Part shown: piece after piece, positions 1-5,425 of the stretch | Position numbering within the stretch: the first letter of the stretch is position 1 | Layout of the letters: each line of letters starts with the position of its first letter | NCBI GenBank assembly: GCA_028276605.1 | Contig: JAPYWC010000019.1 | Coordinates: forward strand, 1-11,430 | Reading direction: 5' to 3' | DNA from: Desulfurococcales archaeon | GTDB taxonomy: Archaea > Thermoproteota > Thermoprotei_A > Sulfolobales > Ignisphaeraceae | Length of the DNA: 11,430 bases | The notes under the pieces: model-generated | What the model saw: the letters and a program-made list of their open reading frames with translations, nothing else | Told to the model about the DNA's origin: nothing | Database searches by the model: none | Program-made: the position numbers and the translations under genes

Positions 1-1
1 A

Positions 2-241
2 ATATTTAGAAGTGCAGATAGAGTTGTTATAGTTATTGGTGATACAGTTTTTCATACAGTTAAGCAACAACTTCTAGATGTTTTTAAGTACCATTTTTCA
101 AGGTATATTGAGGGGAAGGGGGCAAGGATTTTTCAAGCATATTTTGCTGAACTAGATAAGGCCCCTGCCTATATATTGAAAAGACTATTCTTGGCTGATG
201 CATCCATGGAGAGACTTAGTGAAGGTGAAGAAATGCATTGA
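2..241 (+). CDS. C-terminal end of an unrecognised protein (5' end outside window)
   Basis: An open frame of 79 codons runs from the window edge to a TGA at 239-241, and its true start lies upstream. It begins IFRSADRVVIVIGDTVF and ends MERLSEGEEMH. A hydrophobic strand (VVIVIG) is followed by an amphipathic, aromatic-rich helical part. I do not recognise the family. That it is coding is supported by the absence of stops and by its tight junction with dph6: its stop TGA overlaps the TTG start of dph6 in the string TTGA, and the ribosome binding site of dph6 (GGTGA) lies within its last codons. This suggests one operon with translational coupling. The link to diphthamide synthesis is only by position. 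Confidence 0.6.
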   Translation: MFRSADRVVIVIGDTVFHTVKQQLLDVFKYHFSRYIEGKGARIFQAYFAELDKAPAYILKRLFLADASMERLSEGEEMH

Positions 242-930
242 GAAGAGCTGCTATATTGCTTAGTGGTGGCAAAGACAGCGTATTTGCTCTTCATATATCC
301 CTTCTACAAGGATTTGACATCGCCACAATAGTGACATTTAAGCCTAGGTCAGCCTATCCCTGGTTTATACATGCACCATTTGTTGAATATACATCTCTTC
401 AACTTAGATTAATGTCGTTAGAGGATAAGCATAGGATACTTGAGATAAGGTCAGAGGATAAAGAAGAAGAGAGAAAAGAAATATTAAAGCACCTAGAGAA
501 TCTCTACAACAGCATAGGATTTGACTACCTTATCGCAGGCGTCATTGCAAGTGATGCCCAGAGAACATTACTACTTGAGGCATGTGATAGACTGGGAACA
601 AAGCTTTACACGCCCTTTTGGGGCAAAGACCCTGCAAAACATCTACTAGACATTATACGAGCTAACATAGAGTTTATTATCACATCTGTGAACGCATGGG
701 GGCTTCATGTCAACTATCTTGGTAAGATCGTAGATTTAGAGTTGGCGCTAAATATAATTGAGCTCTCAAAGAGGTATGGATTTAACCCATCTTTTGAAGG
801 AGGGGAAGCAGAGACATTTGTTATATACACACCCTTATTTGGTTCTAAGAGGCTATGCATTAAATTTGAAAAGCATATAGAAAATGAGTATACAGGATTT
901 ATTGTACCAAAGTCTGTACACATATGCTGA
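238..930 (+). CDS. dph6: Diphthine--ammonia ligase (Dph6, PP-loop ATP pyrophosphatase family)
   Basis: Dph6 catalyses the last step of diphthamide synthesis. It activates the diphthine carboxylate on elongation factor 2 with ATP and amidates it with ammonia, in the cytosol. The 230-residue protein has the PP-loop SGGKDS at residues 9-14, which binds ATP pyrophosphate. It has the family's central GVIASDAQRT at 101-110 (usually G-I-x-S-x-x-Q-R) and the conserved NPSFEGGEAETFV at 183-195. Length fits the archaeal family of about 220-240 residues. The start is TTG at 238: an in-frame TGA lies at 226-228, GGTGA at 224-228 is well spaced, and the start overlaps the upstream stop. The Cys-Gly of the usual NPCGEGGE motif reads Ser-Phe here, a small departure. 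Dph2 is encoded at the far end of the window on the other strand; no Dph5 is visible. Confidence 0.9.
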   Translation: MRRAAILLSGGKDSVFALHISLLQGFDIATIVTFKPRSAYPWFIHAPFVEYTSLQLRLMSLEDKHRILEIRSEDKEEERKEILKHLENLYNSIGFDYLIAGVIASDAQRTLLLEACDRLGTKLYTPFWGKDPAKHLLDIIRANIEFIITSVNAWGLHVNYLGKIVDLELALNIIELSKRYGFNPSFEGGEAETFVIYTPLFGSKRLCIKFEKHIENEYTGFIVPKSVHIC

Positions 931-961
931 AAACAAGAAGCTTCTTATGATAGCGAAGATG

Positions 962-1414
962 CTAATACATTTCAGGGTTTTGTTCAACAACTATAGCAAA
1001 CTGAAAGAGTGTATCAAAGTATCTTCGAAGCATAGCTATATGAGGTTTGTAAAGAATTAGCCTTGCATCTGATAACGTAATGCCAAGAATTCTAGCAACA
1101 ACTTTTACCGCTATAGGGTCATCAATAATACCCATTCCTTCCCCTATGTCAGGCCTCAAGATAACTATTATTGGAAGCTCTAACCTTTCTGCCTCTTCCT
1201 CATTTAAATACCTTCTTAACGCCTCCAACTCACTTCTCCTAAATATGTGTACTGAACCATCGCGAAGCCTCACGTGCGGAACATCCATATTTAACAACTT
1301 TTTTAGTGGTTGGCGTTGGATGGGAAGGTGTTTATTAACTATTTTTAATTCAAAGTTCAGTAAATTTTCTATAGATTTTTCAATTCTATTACCATAAATA
1401 CTATTACTTGCCAC
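962..1414 (-). CDS. DUF61 / UPF0216 family protein
   Basis: A 150-residue soluble protein of the archaeal DUF61 (UPF0216) family, whose function is unknown. Recognisable features are the N-terminal helix, LPIQRQPLKKLL at residues 30-41, the VRLRDGSVHIFRRSELEAL block at 48-66, and LPIIVILRPDIGEG at 80-93. The start is GTG at 1412-1414. No in-frame ATG lies near it, and AGGTGG overlaps the start rather than preceding it. A TATA-like TTTTATTTAA at 1431-1440 would place transcription start at or very near this codon, so the mRNA may be leaderless. It is convergent with dph6 (31-bp gap) and divergent from the helix-turn-helix gene at 1550. Family assignment is from recalled sequence signatures. 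Confidence 0.8.
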   Translation of the reverse strand: MASNSIYGNRIEKSIENLLNFELKIVNKHLPIQRQPLKKLLNMDVPHVRLRDGSVHIFRRSELEALRRYLNEEEAERLELPIIVILRPDIGEGMGIIDDPIAVKVVARILGITLSDARLILYKPHIAMLRRYFDTLFQFAIVVEQNPEMY

Positions 1415-1430
1415 CTTTTAGTCAGCCCCC

Positions 1431-1440
1431 TTAAATAAAA
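1431..1440 (-). promoter_or_regulatory. Candidate TATA box for the DUF61 gene
   Basis: On the minus strand this reads TTTTATTTAA, centred about 22 bases upstream of the GTG start at 1414. That spacing fits an archaeal TATA box driving a leaderless or nearly leaderless transcript. AT-rich background makes such matches common, so support is modest. Confidence 0.35.
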
Positions 1441-1549
1441 TGATTTCACTACTACAAGGCTTTATCTGTACTGCAGAACAATAAAACTTATTAGCTTTAA
1501 CCTTAATTTGAGACTTACTTGGATAATAAAGAGTTGAAGGTCTTAGAAC

Positions 1550-1954
1550 ATGTCAGCAACCGAAATAACCATTGAAAAAAGCAGGAGAAGAAAGAGAAAG
1601 CTTGTCATCGAAGGAAATGTTGTCAGATTTGTGAAGAAGCTAGAGCATTCCTTTGAGTTGCCACCTGAAATAGCTGAATGGGCCAAGGCTCACGAGGAAC
1701 TACTTGATTGGCTCGTATTCGACTCTCCTGCATCGACATCGCTAAGACATCCCCATAGTATAAGAACATTGATATACCTTCTCTACGCAAGAGCTAACAA
1801 CATACCAATAACTCAAATGGCGAAGATTGTCGGAATTGCACATGAACAACTATACAGGCTCGAACGCTTACTTAGTAGAACAGGAGTAAAGGATGTTGTA
1901 TATAAAATGCTAAAAGCGCAACAATCATCTGAAAGAGAGGAGCAACAATCCTGA
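1550..1954 (+). CDS. Putative helix-turn-helix DNA-binding protein, family not recognised
   Basis: A 134-residue protein with a strongly basic stretch (KSRRRKRK, residues 10-17), a middle region, and a likely helix-turn-helix around residues 83-107 (ANNIPITQMAKIVGIAHEQLYRLERL). The last is a typical pattern of helix, turn with small residue, and recognition helix. The tail is rich in Gln, Glu and Ser. A DNA-binding or chromatin role is inferred from these features only; I do not recognise the family. The ATG at 1550 is preceded by GAAGG about 10 bases upstream. A TATA-like GATAATAAA at 1522-1530 lies about 24 bases before the ATG, so a leaderless start is the alternative. It is divergent from the DUF61 gene across 135 bp. 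Confidence 0.7.
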   Translation: MSATEITIEKSRRRKRKLVIEGNVVRFVKKLEHSFELPPEIAEWAKAHEELLDWLVFDSPASTSLRHPHSIRTLIYLLYARANNIPITQMAKIVGIAHEQLYRLERLLSRTGVKDVVYKMLKAQQSSEREEQQS

Positions 1955-2054
1955 AAAATATCAGGGCGAGCTTCTATAAGATAGCTATAAAGTAGCACAT
2001 TATATTGTTAATACAAAATGCAAACATTATTTTGTTTATAGCGGTGCACACTTA

Positions 2055-2471
2055 ATGTGCAAGATTTATCACGAGACCCTAAAGTTATCAACAAAGCAAC
2101 GATTTGAGCTCATTGACATAACATCATTTGTTGAGGAAGTTGTTGCCCGAAGCGGAATTAAGAATGGTGTTTGCATAGTTTTTGCTCCTCACGCTACAGC
2201 AGCAATTATAGCTAATGAGAGGGAACCTGGACTTATGCAGGATATAATAACATTTATTAAGGAGCTTGTTCAGCCTGAAAGAAGCTGGAAACACAATACG
2301 ATAGACGATAACGCACATGCACACATAGGGTCAGCTATAATTGGCTCTGAGAGAGTGTTCCCAGTAATTAATGGAAAGCTCGTACGAGGTACATGGCAAA
2401 ACATATTCCTTGTTGAAATGGATGGTCCTAGGAGTCTTAGAAACGTTGTTGTTATGGTTATAGGTGAGTAA
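2055..2471 (+). CDS. YjbQ / UPF0047 family protein (secondary thiamine-phosphate synthase-like)
   Basis: A 138-residue single-domain protein of the UPF0047/YjbQ family. Bacterial members show weak thiamine-phosphate synthase activity, but the physiological role is unsettled. The family's histidine-rich core is complete: APHATAAIIANEREPGL at residues 44-60, DDNAHAHIGSAIIGSE at 84-99, and GTWQNIFLVEMDGPR at 112-126. Length is typical, and it is a cytosolic protein. GCGGTG at 2041-2046 serves as the ribosome binding site for ATG 2055. A perfect inverted repeat (TGCACA, CTTAA, TGTGCA at 2045-2061) folds the end of this site and the start codon together. A TATA-like CATTATATTG lies near 1999-2008. 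It is followed by a stand-alone RAM-domain gene on the same strand. Confidence 0.88.
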   Translation: MCKIYHETLKLSTKQRFELIDITSFVEEVVARSGIKNGVCIVFAPHATAAIIANEREPGLMQDIITFIKELVQPERSWKHNTIDDNAHAHIGSAIIGSERVFPVINGKLVRGTWQNIFLVEMDGPRSLRNVVVMVIGE

Positions 2472-2548
2472 AAACGAGAAACTCTATACAGTATTTTTAT
2501 GTAAACTTTTGAGGGAGACAAAAAAGATATACTCGGGGGACTCTAAAT

Positions 2549-2782
2549 ATGGTTAAGGCTATAGTATTAATAAATACTGATATAGGCATGGAAGAAGAAA
2601 TAATGAAATCTCTCGCTGAGATACCTGAAGTCAAGGAGGTTTACATGGTTTATGGGATTTACGATATAGTTGCAGTTATTGAGGCGGAAAATTTTGATAA
2701 GCTAAGGAATGTAGTGCTTTCAAAAATCAGAAAACTGCCTCATATCAAAGCTTCTACGACTCTCATAGTAGTAGAGAAGTGA
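2549..2782 (+). CDS. Stand-alone Lrp/AsnC ligand-binding (RAM) domain protein
   Basis: A 77-residue protein equal to the C-terminal effector-binding (RAM) half of Lrp/AsnC regulators, without any DNA-binding domain. The ferredoxin-like pattern is visible: strand KAIVLINTDIG, helix EEEIMKSLAEIP, strand VKEVYMVYGIYDIVAVIEAE, helix FDKLRNVVLSKIRKL, and final strand STTLIVVEK. In the family such small proteins form rings of dimers that bind amino acids and can modulate full-length Lrp proteins; that role here is inferred. GGGGGA at 2535-2540 is placed about 8 bases before the ATG. It probably lies downstream of, but not tightly coupled to, the YjbQ gene (77-bp gap). Confidence 0.88.
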   Translation: MVKAIVLINTDIGMEEEIMKSLAEIPEVKEVYMVYGIYDIVAVIEAENFDKLRNVVLSKIRKLPHIKASTTLIVVEK

Positions 2783-2800
2783 TATCCGAGGATATCCGAC
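2781..2800 (+). repeat. Tandem 10-bp repeat at the end of the RAM gene
   Basis: GATATCCGAG is followed directly by GATATCCGAC, two near-identical 10-bp units covering the last two bases of the stop codon and the first bases of the gap. The middle also forms the palindrome GGATATCC. Its function is unknown; it could be a small operator or chance. Confidence 0.5.
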
Positions 2801-2920
2801 TGCAACAAATGTTATGCGTAATATTGATTTATCATTACCTATTTCAATGATTTTAAATTAAGCTTTTTATTTTCTAGAGTAATTAAATTTTTAGTTGAGT
2901 CCAGCATTAAGTGAAAGGTG

Positions 2921-3745
2921 ATGAGTTCCCTTACTTACAGTAAGTTGGTTGAAACATTGACTAAGCTTCATAAATGCTACAGGGCTCAGGGAGCACTTAC
3001 CTCAGACATTATTTCAACCATTGATTTCTACTCAAAGCCGCATGCATCTCTCGCCCTTTCATCAATACTCTGGATGATAGATCTTTTGAAAAGAGGAGCC
3101 TTAAGCTATAGTGATGTAATCTATATGCAAAGAAAGGTTGCAATGTTTTTAACTAAGGCTAGCAAAGATGAAATGGAATTCTTAAAAAGATTAATTGATT
3201 TAATGCCCACAAGATTCGGTCTTGATATAACCTTAGCTTCGCGAAGATGCTTAATAGAACAACAAATGCTTACAGATACAATCAAGCTTCTTAACATACT
3301 TAACGATGTGCTTACAACAGTATCGTCAAACGCACCGATTGTGTTTGAAGATCGTAGAAGGTCGAAGATTCCTTGTCTCAATATCGAGGACTTCCTACCA
3401 TCAACGAATGCTATCGCTAAAATATTGATTAAAATGGTGCTAGACACACTCAAAACCAGTAAGAATCTTTATGACAATCCTTACTTTATTCACGTTTTAT
3501 CCGTTATTGAGGATAAGATGAAGAATGACATAAAGATTCATGATATTGTCGCCTTAGCTCTTATAATACTTACGGTATTGAGATCTACCAAATCAACACA
3601 AGTTTGTATCGAGCCTGGAATAGATGCTGAAACGCTGTGCAGAAAGATCTACAATGACCTGACTTACGCCGGTGCTGACCCAGCATTATCAGACATTTAC
3701 TCCTTGTATCAGGAATTGACATCCAGAAATGTCATAAATAGGTGA
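2921..3745 (+). CDS. Unrecognised, mostly helical soluble protein
   Basis: A 274-residue protein counted from ATG 2921; a GTG at 2918 directly before it is the only other close start, because an in-frame TGA lies at 2912-2914. AGGTG abuts the start instead of preceding it at normal spacing, and a TATA-like TAAATTTTTA near 2884-2893 suggests a leaderless mRNA. The sequence looks almost wholly alpha-helical, rich in Leu, Ile, Ser and Lys, with no obvious signal peptide, membrane segment or catalytic motif. A basic stretch, EDRRRSKIPC, lies near residue 145. I do not recognise a family. It precedes the phosphodiesterase gene by 29 bp on the same strand, so co-transcription is likely. Confidence 0.7.
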   Translation: MSSLTYSKLVETLTKLHKCYRAQGALTSDIISTIDFYSKPHASLALSSILWMIDLLKRGALSYSDVIYMQRKVAMFLTKASKDEMEFLKRLIDLMPTRFGLDITLASRRCLIEQQMLTDTIKLLNILNDVLTTVSSNAPIVFEDRRRSKIPCLNIEDFLPSTNAIAKILIKMVLDTLKTSKNLYDNPYFIHVLSVIEDKMKNDIKIHDIVALALIILTVLRSTKSTQVCIEPGIDAETLCRKIYNDLTYAGADPALSDIYSLYQELTSRNVINR

Positions 3746-3778
3746 GGAATGGTTTTGGAGGGTGAGGAATCCAAATGA
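3741..3778 (+). promoter_or_regulatory. Duplicated ribosome binding site and nine-codon leader frame before the phosphodiesterase
   Basis: GGTGAGGAAT occurs at 3741-3750 and again, identically, at 3761-3770, exactly 20 bp apart. The second copy is the ribosome binding site of the gene at 3775. Between them an ATG at 3749 opens nine codons (MVLEGEESK) ending in a TGA at 3776-3778, which overlaps the ATG at 3775 as ATGA. Whether the leader peptide is made is unknown, since its own binding site sits only three bases ahead. Confidence 0.4.
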
Positions 3779-4506
3779 TTGGAGACTGGAAAAACAAGTT
3801 CTTATTCATAGCCCATAGAGGAGCCCCACTGTACGCACCTGAGAATACCATAGCATCGTTTAGAAAAGCGCTTGAAATGAATGCAGATGCAATAGAATTT
3901 GATGTTAGGAGATCGCGCGACGGAGTACCAGTAGTAATACATGATGAGGATCTAAAGAGAGTAGCTAATGATAGTAGAAAAGTTGCTGAGTTAACTGTTG
4001 AAGAGTTAAAGAAGGTGAAGATTTTTGGTGTAGAGACTATACCTACACTAGAGGAGGTTCTTCAAGAGTTAGACGGAAAGACTGTACTATTCATAGAGGT
4101 GAAAGATGAAGGCATTGAAGAAGCTGTAGTTAATTTAGTTAAACAGTACAACGTTATCGACAATAGCATCATAATATCCTTTAATTCCAACATACTCAAG
4201 AAAATAAAGGAACTTAATAACAAAATAGAAGTTGGGGTATTAACTGCTAGACCCCCAGTTACAATTTACATAGATCATGCACTAAAACTTAAAGCTATGG
4301 CTATACTCCCCATGCACAGCTTTGTTACACCACAAGTGATTAAAGAGGCACATGCAAAGAAATTGAAGGTGTATACCTGGACAATAAACGATGTCTCCCA
4401 AGCACTCAAATTCATAGGTTATGGCGTTGATGGTATTGCAACAGATGATCCTGCACTGAAAATTAGTGTTCACAAACAAACAACACTTATGAAGTTCATC
4501 AAGTAG
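3775..4506 (+). CDS. Glycerophosphodiester phosphodiesterase family protein
   Basis: A 243-residue TIM-barrel enzyme of the GDPD/UgpQ family, which hydrolyses glycerophosphodiesters to glycerol phosphate and an alcohol. In archaea the natural substrate is uncertain, perhaps polar head groups of ether lipids. The catalytic signature is intact: HRGAPLYAPENT at residues 14-25 (His14), IEFDVRRSRDGVPVVIHDE at 40-58 (metal ligands Glu41 and Asp43, catalytic His56), IEVK at 106-109 (Glu107), and a C-terminal VYTWTIN and GVDGIATDDP. No signal peptide is present, so it acts in the cytosol. The ribosome binding site GGAGGGTGAGG ends about 8 bases before the ATG. The TAG stop is followed immediately by the C box of the candidate guide RNA at 4507. 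Confidence 0.92.
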   Translation: MIGDWKNKFLFIAHRGAPLYAPENTIASFRKALEMNADAIEFDVRRSRDGVPVVIHDEDLKRVANDSRKVAELTVEELKKVKIFGVETIPTLEEVLQELDGKTVLFIEVKDEGIEEAVVNLVKQYNVIDNSIIISFNSNILKKIKELNNKIEVGVLTARPPVTIYIDHALKLKAMAILPMHSFVTPQVIKEAHAKKLKVYTWTINDVSQALKFIGYGVDGIATDDPALKISVHKQTTLMKFIK

Positions 4507-4557
4507 ATGATGAAACTCCACCCCTAGATGAGTGATGATTGAAATTCCTTTAGCTGA
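4507..4557 (+). ncRNA. Candidate C/D box guide sRNA (16S rRNA 2'-O-methylation)
   Basis: The order and spacing of boxes match an archaeal C/D sRNA. Box C is ATGATGA (4507-4513), guide one has 11 nt (4514-4524), a degenerate D' is TAGA (4525-4528), box C' is GTGATGA (4532-4538), guide two has 15 nt (4539-4553), and box D is CTGA (4554-4557). C, C' and D are perfect. Guide two, AATTCCTTTAG (4543-4553), is complementary to the conserved archaeal 16S stretch UUAAAGGAAUU (E. coli positions 911-921, one G-U pair). The D+5 rule selects A915. Guide one, CTCCACCCC (4516-4524), matches GGGGUGGAG (939-947) and would select U943. The 16S sequences are recalled, not searched. The terminal stem is only about 2 bp. 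It starts right after the stop codon of the phosphodiesterase gene. Confidence 0.8.
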
Positions 4558-4573
4558 TAAAGCAAATGTGATG

Positions 4574-5008
4574 CTATATCGCCTTGAATTCCAGTTCATA
4601 ACTTTCAAACACAATATCAACCTTTTTGTTTAGAATCTTTGCTAAAAGCTCTGGTACTACACTCTTGAGTAGATACAGCATATAATCAACGGATGATACA
4701 GGTATTAGAAGCCCTGCAGAAGATTCTCCTCCAAAAATATATACCTCCACATCTTTAGCTACTCTTGCAATGAATGAAAGGTTTACCGTTTTTGCTACTT
4801 CAGGCTCGAACTCTATCATTATAGCCAAGGGCTCTAAATCGTCAAATACACCTTTATAGAAAAGTGATGCGTACACCTTTACATTATCAACACTTGCAAT
4901 AAGATATATAATGTTGTGTCCAAAGGTTCGAGCTTCCTCAACAGCTGTAAATAGAAGCCTTGAATCAATGAACTCCTTCAGCTTCTCCACAAAGTCTTCG
5001 GGTCGCAT
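4574..5008 (-). CDS. Unrecognised small alpha/beta protein
   Basis: A 144-residue soluble protein. Its pattern is an N-terminal helix (PEDFVEKLKEFIDSRLLF), strands IIYLIASV and VKVYASLFY, LEPLAIMIEFEPE around residues 58-70, a strand VEVYIFGG at 88-95, and a long helix VDYMLYLLKSVVPELLAKIL at 107-126 before a final strand. I see no catalytic motif and do not recognise the family. The start is ATG at 5008; the nearest purine-rich site (GGGT, 5019-5022 on the minus strand) is weak. A TATA-like TATTAATAG lies around 5050-5058. It is divergent from gatC (96-127 bp) and convergent with the phosphodiesterase and guide RNA. Coding status rests on the uninterrupted frame and protein-like composition. 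Confidence 0.65.
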   Translation of the reverse strand: MRPEDFVEKLKEFIDSRLLFTAVEEARTFGHNIIYLIASVDNVKVYASLFYKGVFDDLEPLAIMIEFEPEVAKTVNLSFIARVAKDVEVYIFGGESSAGLLIPVSSVDYMLYLLKSVVPELLAKILNKKVDIVFESYELEFKAI

Positions 5009-5074
5009 AATTATGCTATACCCATAATCAGAGTCATCCCTTTACAAAAACTATTAATACTGGATTCTCCCAAA

Positions 5075-5088
5075 TTTCAAATATGAAA
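5075..5088 (+). promoter_or_regulatory. Candidate TATA/palindromic promoter element of the gatCAB operon
   Basis: TTTCAAATATGAAA contains inverted TTTCA/TGAAA arms around AATA. As a TATA box it would start transcription near 5107, leaving a leader of about 28 bases ahead of ATG 5135. The palindrome could also be a regulator site. Support is by position and sequence only. Confidence 0.35.
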
Positions 5089-5134
5089 ATATTAGAGCTT
5101 AAAAATGTTTACTCGTTACAAGGTAATGATAAGT

Positions 5135-5425
5135 ATGCAGAACGACAACATAATTGAGTATCTTGAAAGGCTTGCCTTACTCAAGTTTAGCGATGAGGAA
5201 AAAGAGAAACTTAAGAAAGAGGTTGAGAAAATAATAGAATTGTTTAACGCTTTATTAAAGGTTGAGGGGCTTGATAATGTAGAGCCTTTGTATCACGTAA
5301 TAGAGTTAGAGCTTCCACTAAGAGATGATGAGCCTTTGCATCATCTCGATATAGAGCATGAGATGCTTAAAGATAATGCAATTCTTGAAAATGGTTATGT
5401 AAAGGCGCCTAAAACTGTGGGATGA
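5135..5425 (+). CDS. gatC: Asp/Glu-tRNA(Asn/Gln) amidotransferase subunit C
   Basis: GatC is the small helical subunit that wraps around GatA and GatB and stabilises the tRNA-dependent amidotransferase. The N-terminal pattern IIEYLERLALLKFSDEEKEKL and the following FNALLKVEGLDNVEPLYHV are typical, as is the acidic LRDDEP motif. I chose ATG 5135 (96 residues) over ATG 5105 (106 residues). AGGTAAT at 5121-5127 is a near-match to the 16S 3' end at good spacing from 5135, the family is about 95 residues long, and the likely transcription start falls near 5107. The segment GAGCCTTTG-T/C-ATCA occurs twice (5282-5295 and 5330-5343), encoding EPLYH and EPLHH. A 9-bp hairpin lies at 5322-5347. The stop overlaps the gatA start (ATGA). 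Confidence 0.9.
   Translation: MQNDNIIEYLERLALLKFSDEEKEKLKKEVEKIIELFNALLKVEGLDNVEPLYHVIELELPLRDDEPLHHLDIEHEMLKDNAILENGYVKAPKTVG
5322..5347 (+). repeat. Perfect 9-bp inverted repeat inside gatC
   Basis: GAGATGATG (5322-5330) and CATCATCTC (5339-5347) are exact reverse complements around an 8-base loop AGCCTTTG. In mRNA this would be a stable hairpin within the codons for LRDDEPLHHL, about 75 bases before the gatA start. It may be chance constrained by the protein sequence, or may influence gatC-gatA expression. Confidence 0.6.

Noticed and set aside
935..946. Perfect 12-bp palindrome AAGAAGCTTCTT in the dph6/DUF61 convergent gap.
   Set aside because: It has no loop and no T-run, so it cannot act as a terminator hairpin; the length is compatible with chance in AT-rich DNA.
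1080..1397. Plus-strand frame of 105 codons opposite the DUF61 gene.
   Set aside because: It mirrors a recognised family on the other strand and is Ser-rich and low in charged residues, typical of antisense shadows.
2918..2924. GTGATGA at the start of the helical protein gene, resembling a C box.
   Set aside because: No CTGA or C'/D' partner at suitable distance follows; it is the GGTG-ATG start context.
5105..5134. Ten-residue N-terminal extension of GatC from ATG 5105.
   Set aside because: No ribosome binding site precedes it, the likely transcription start is at about this point, and the family is about 95 residues; kept only as an alternative start.
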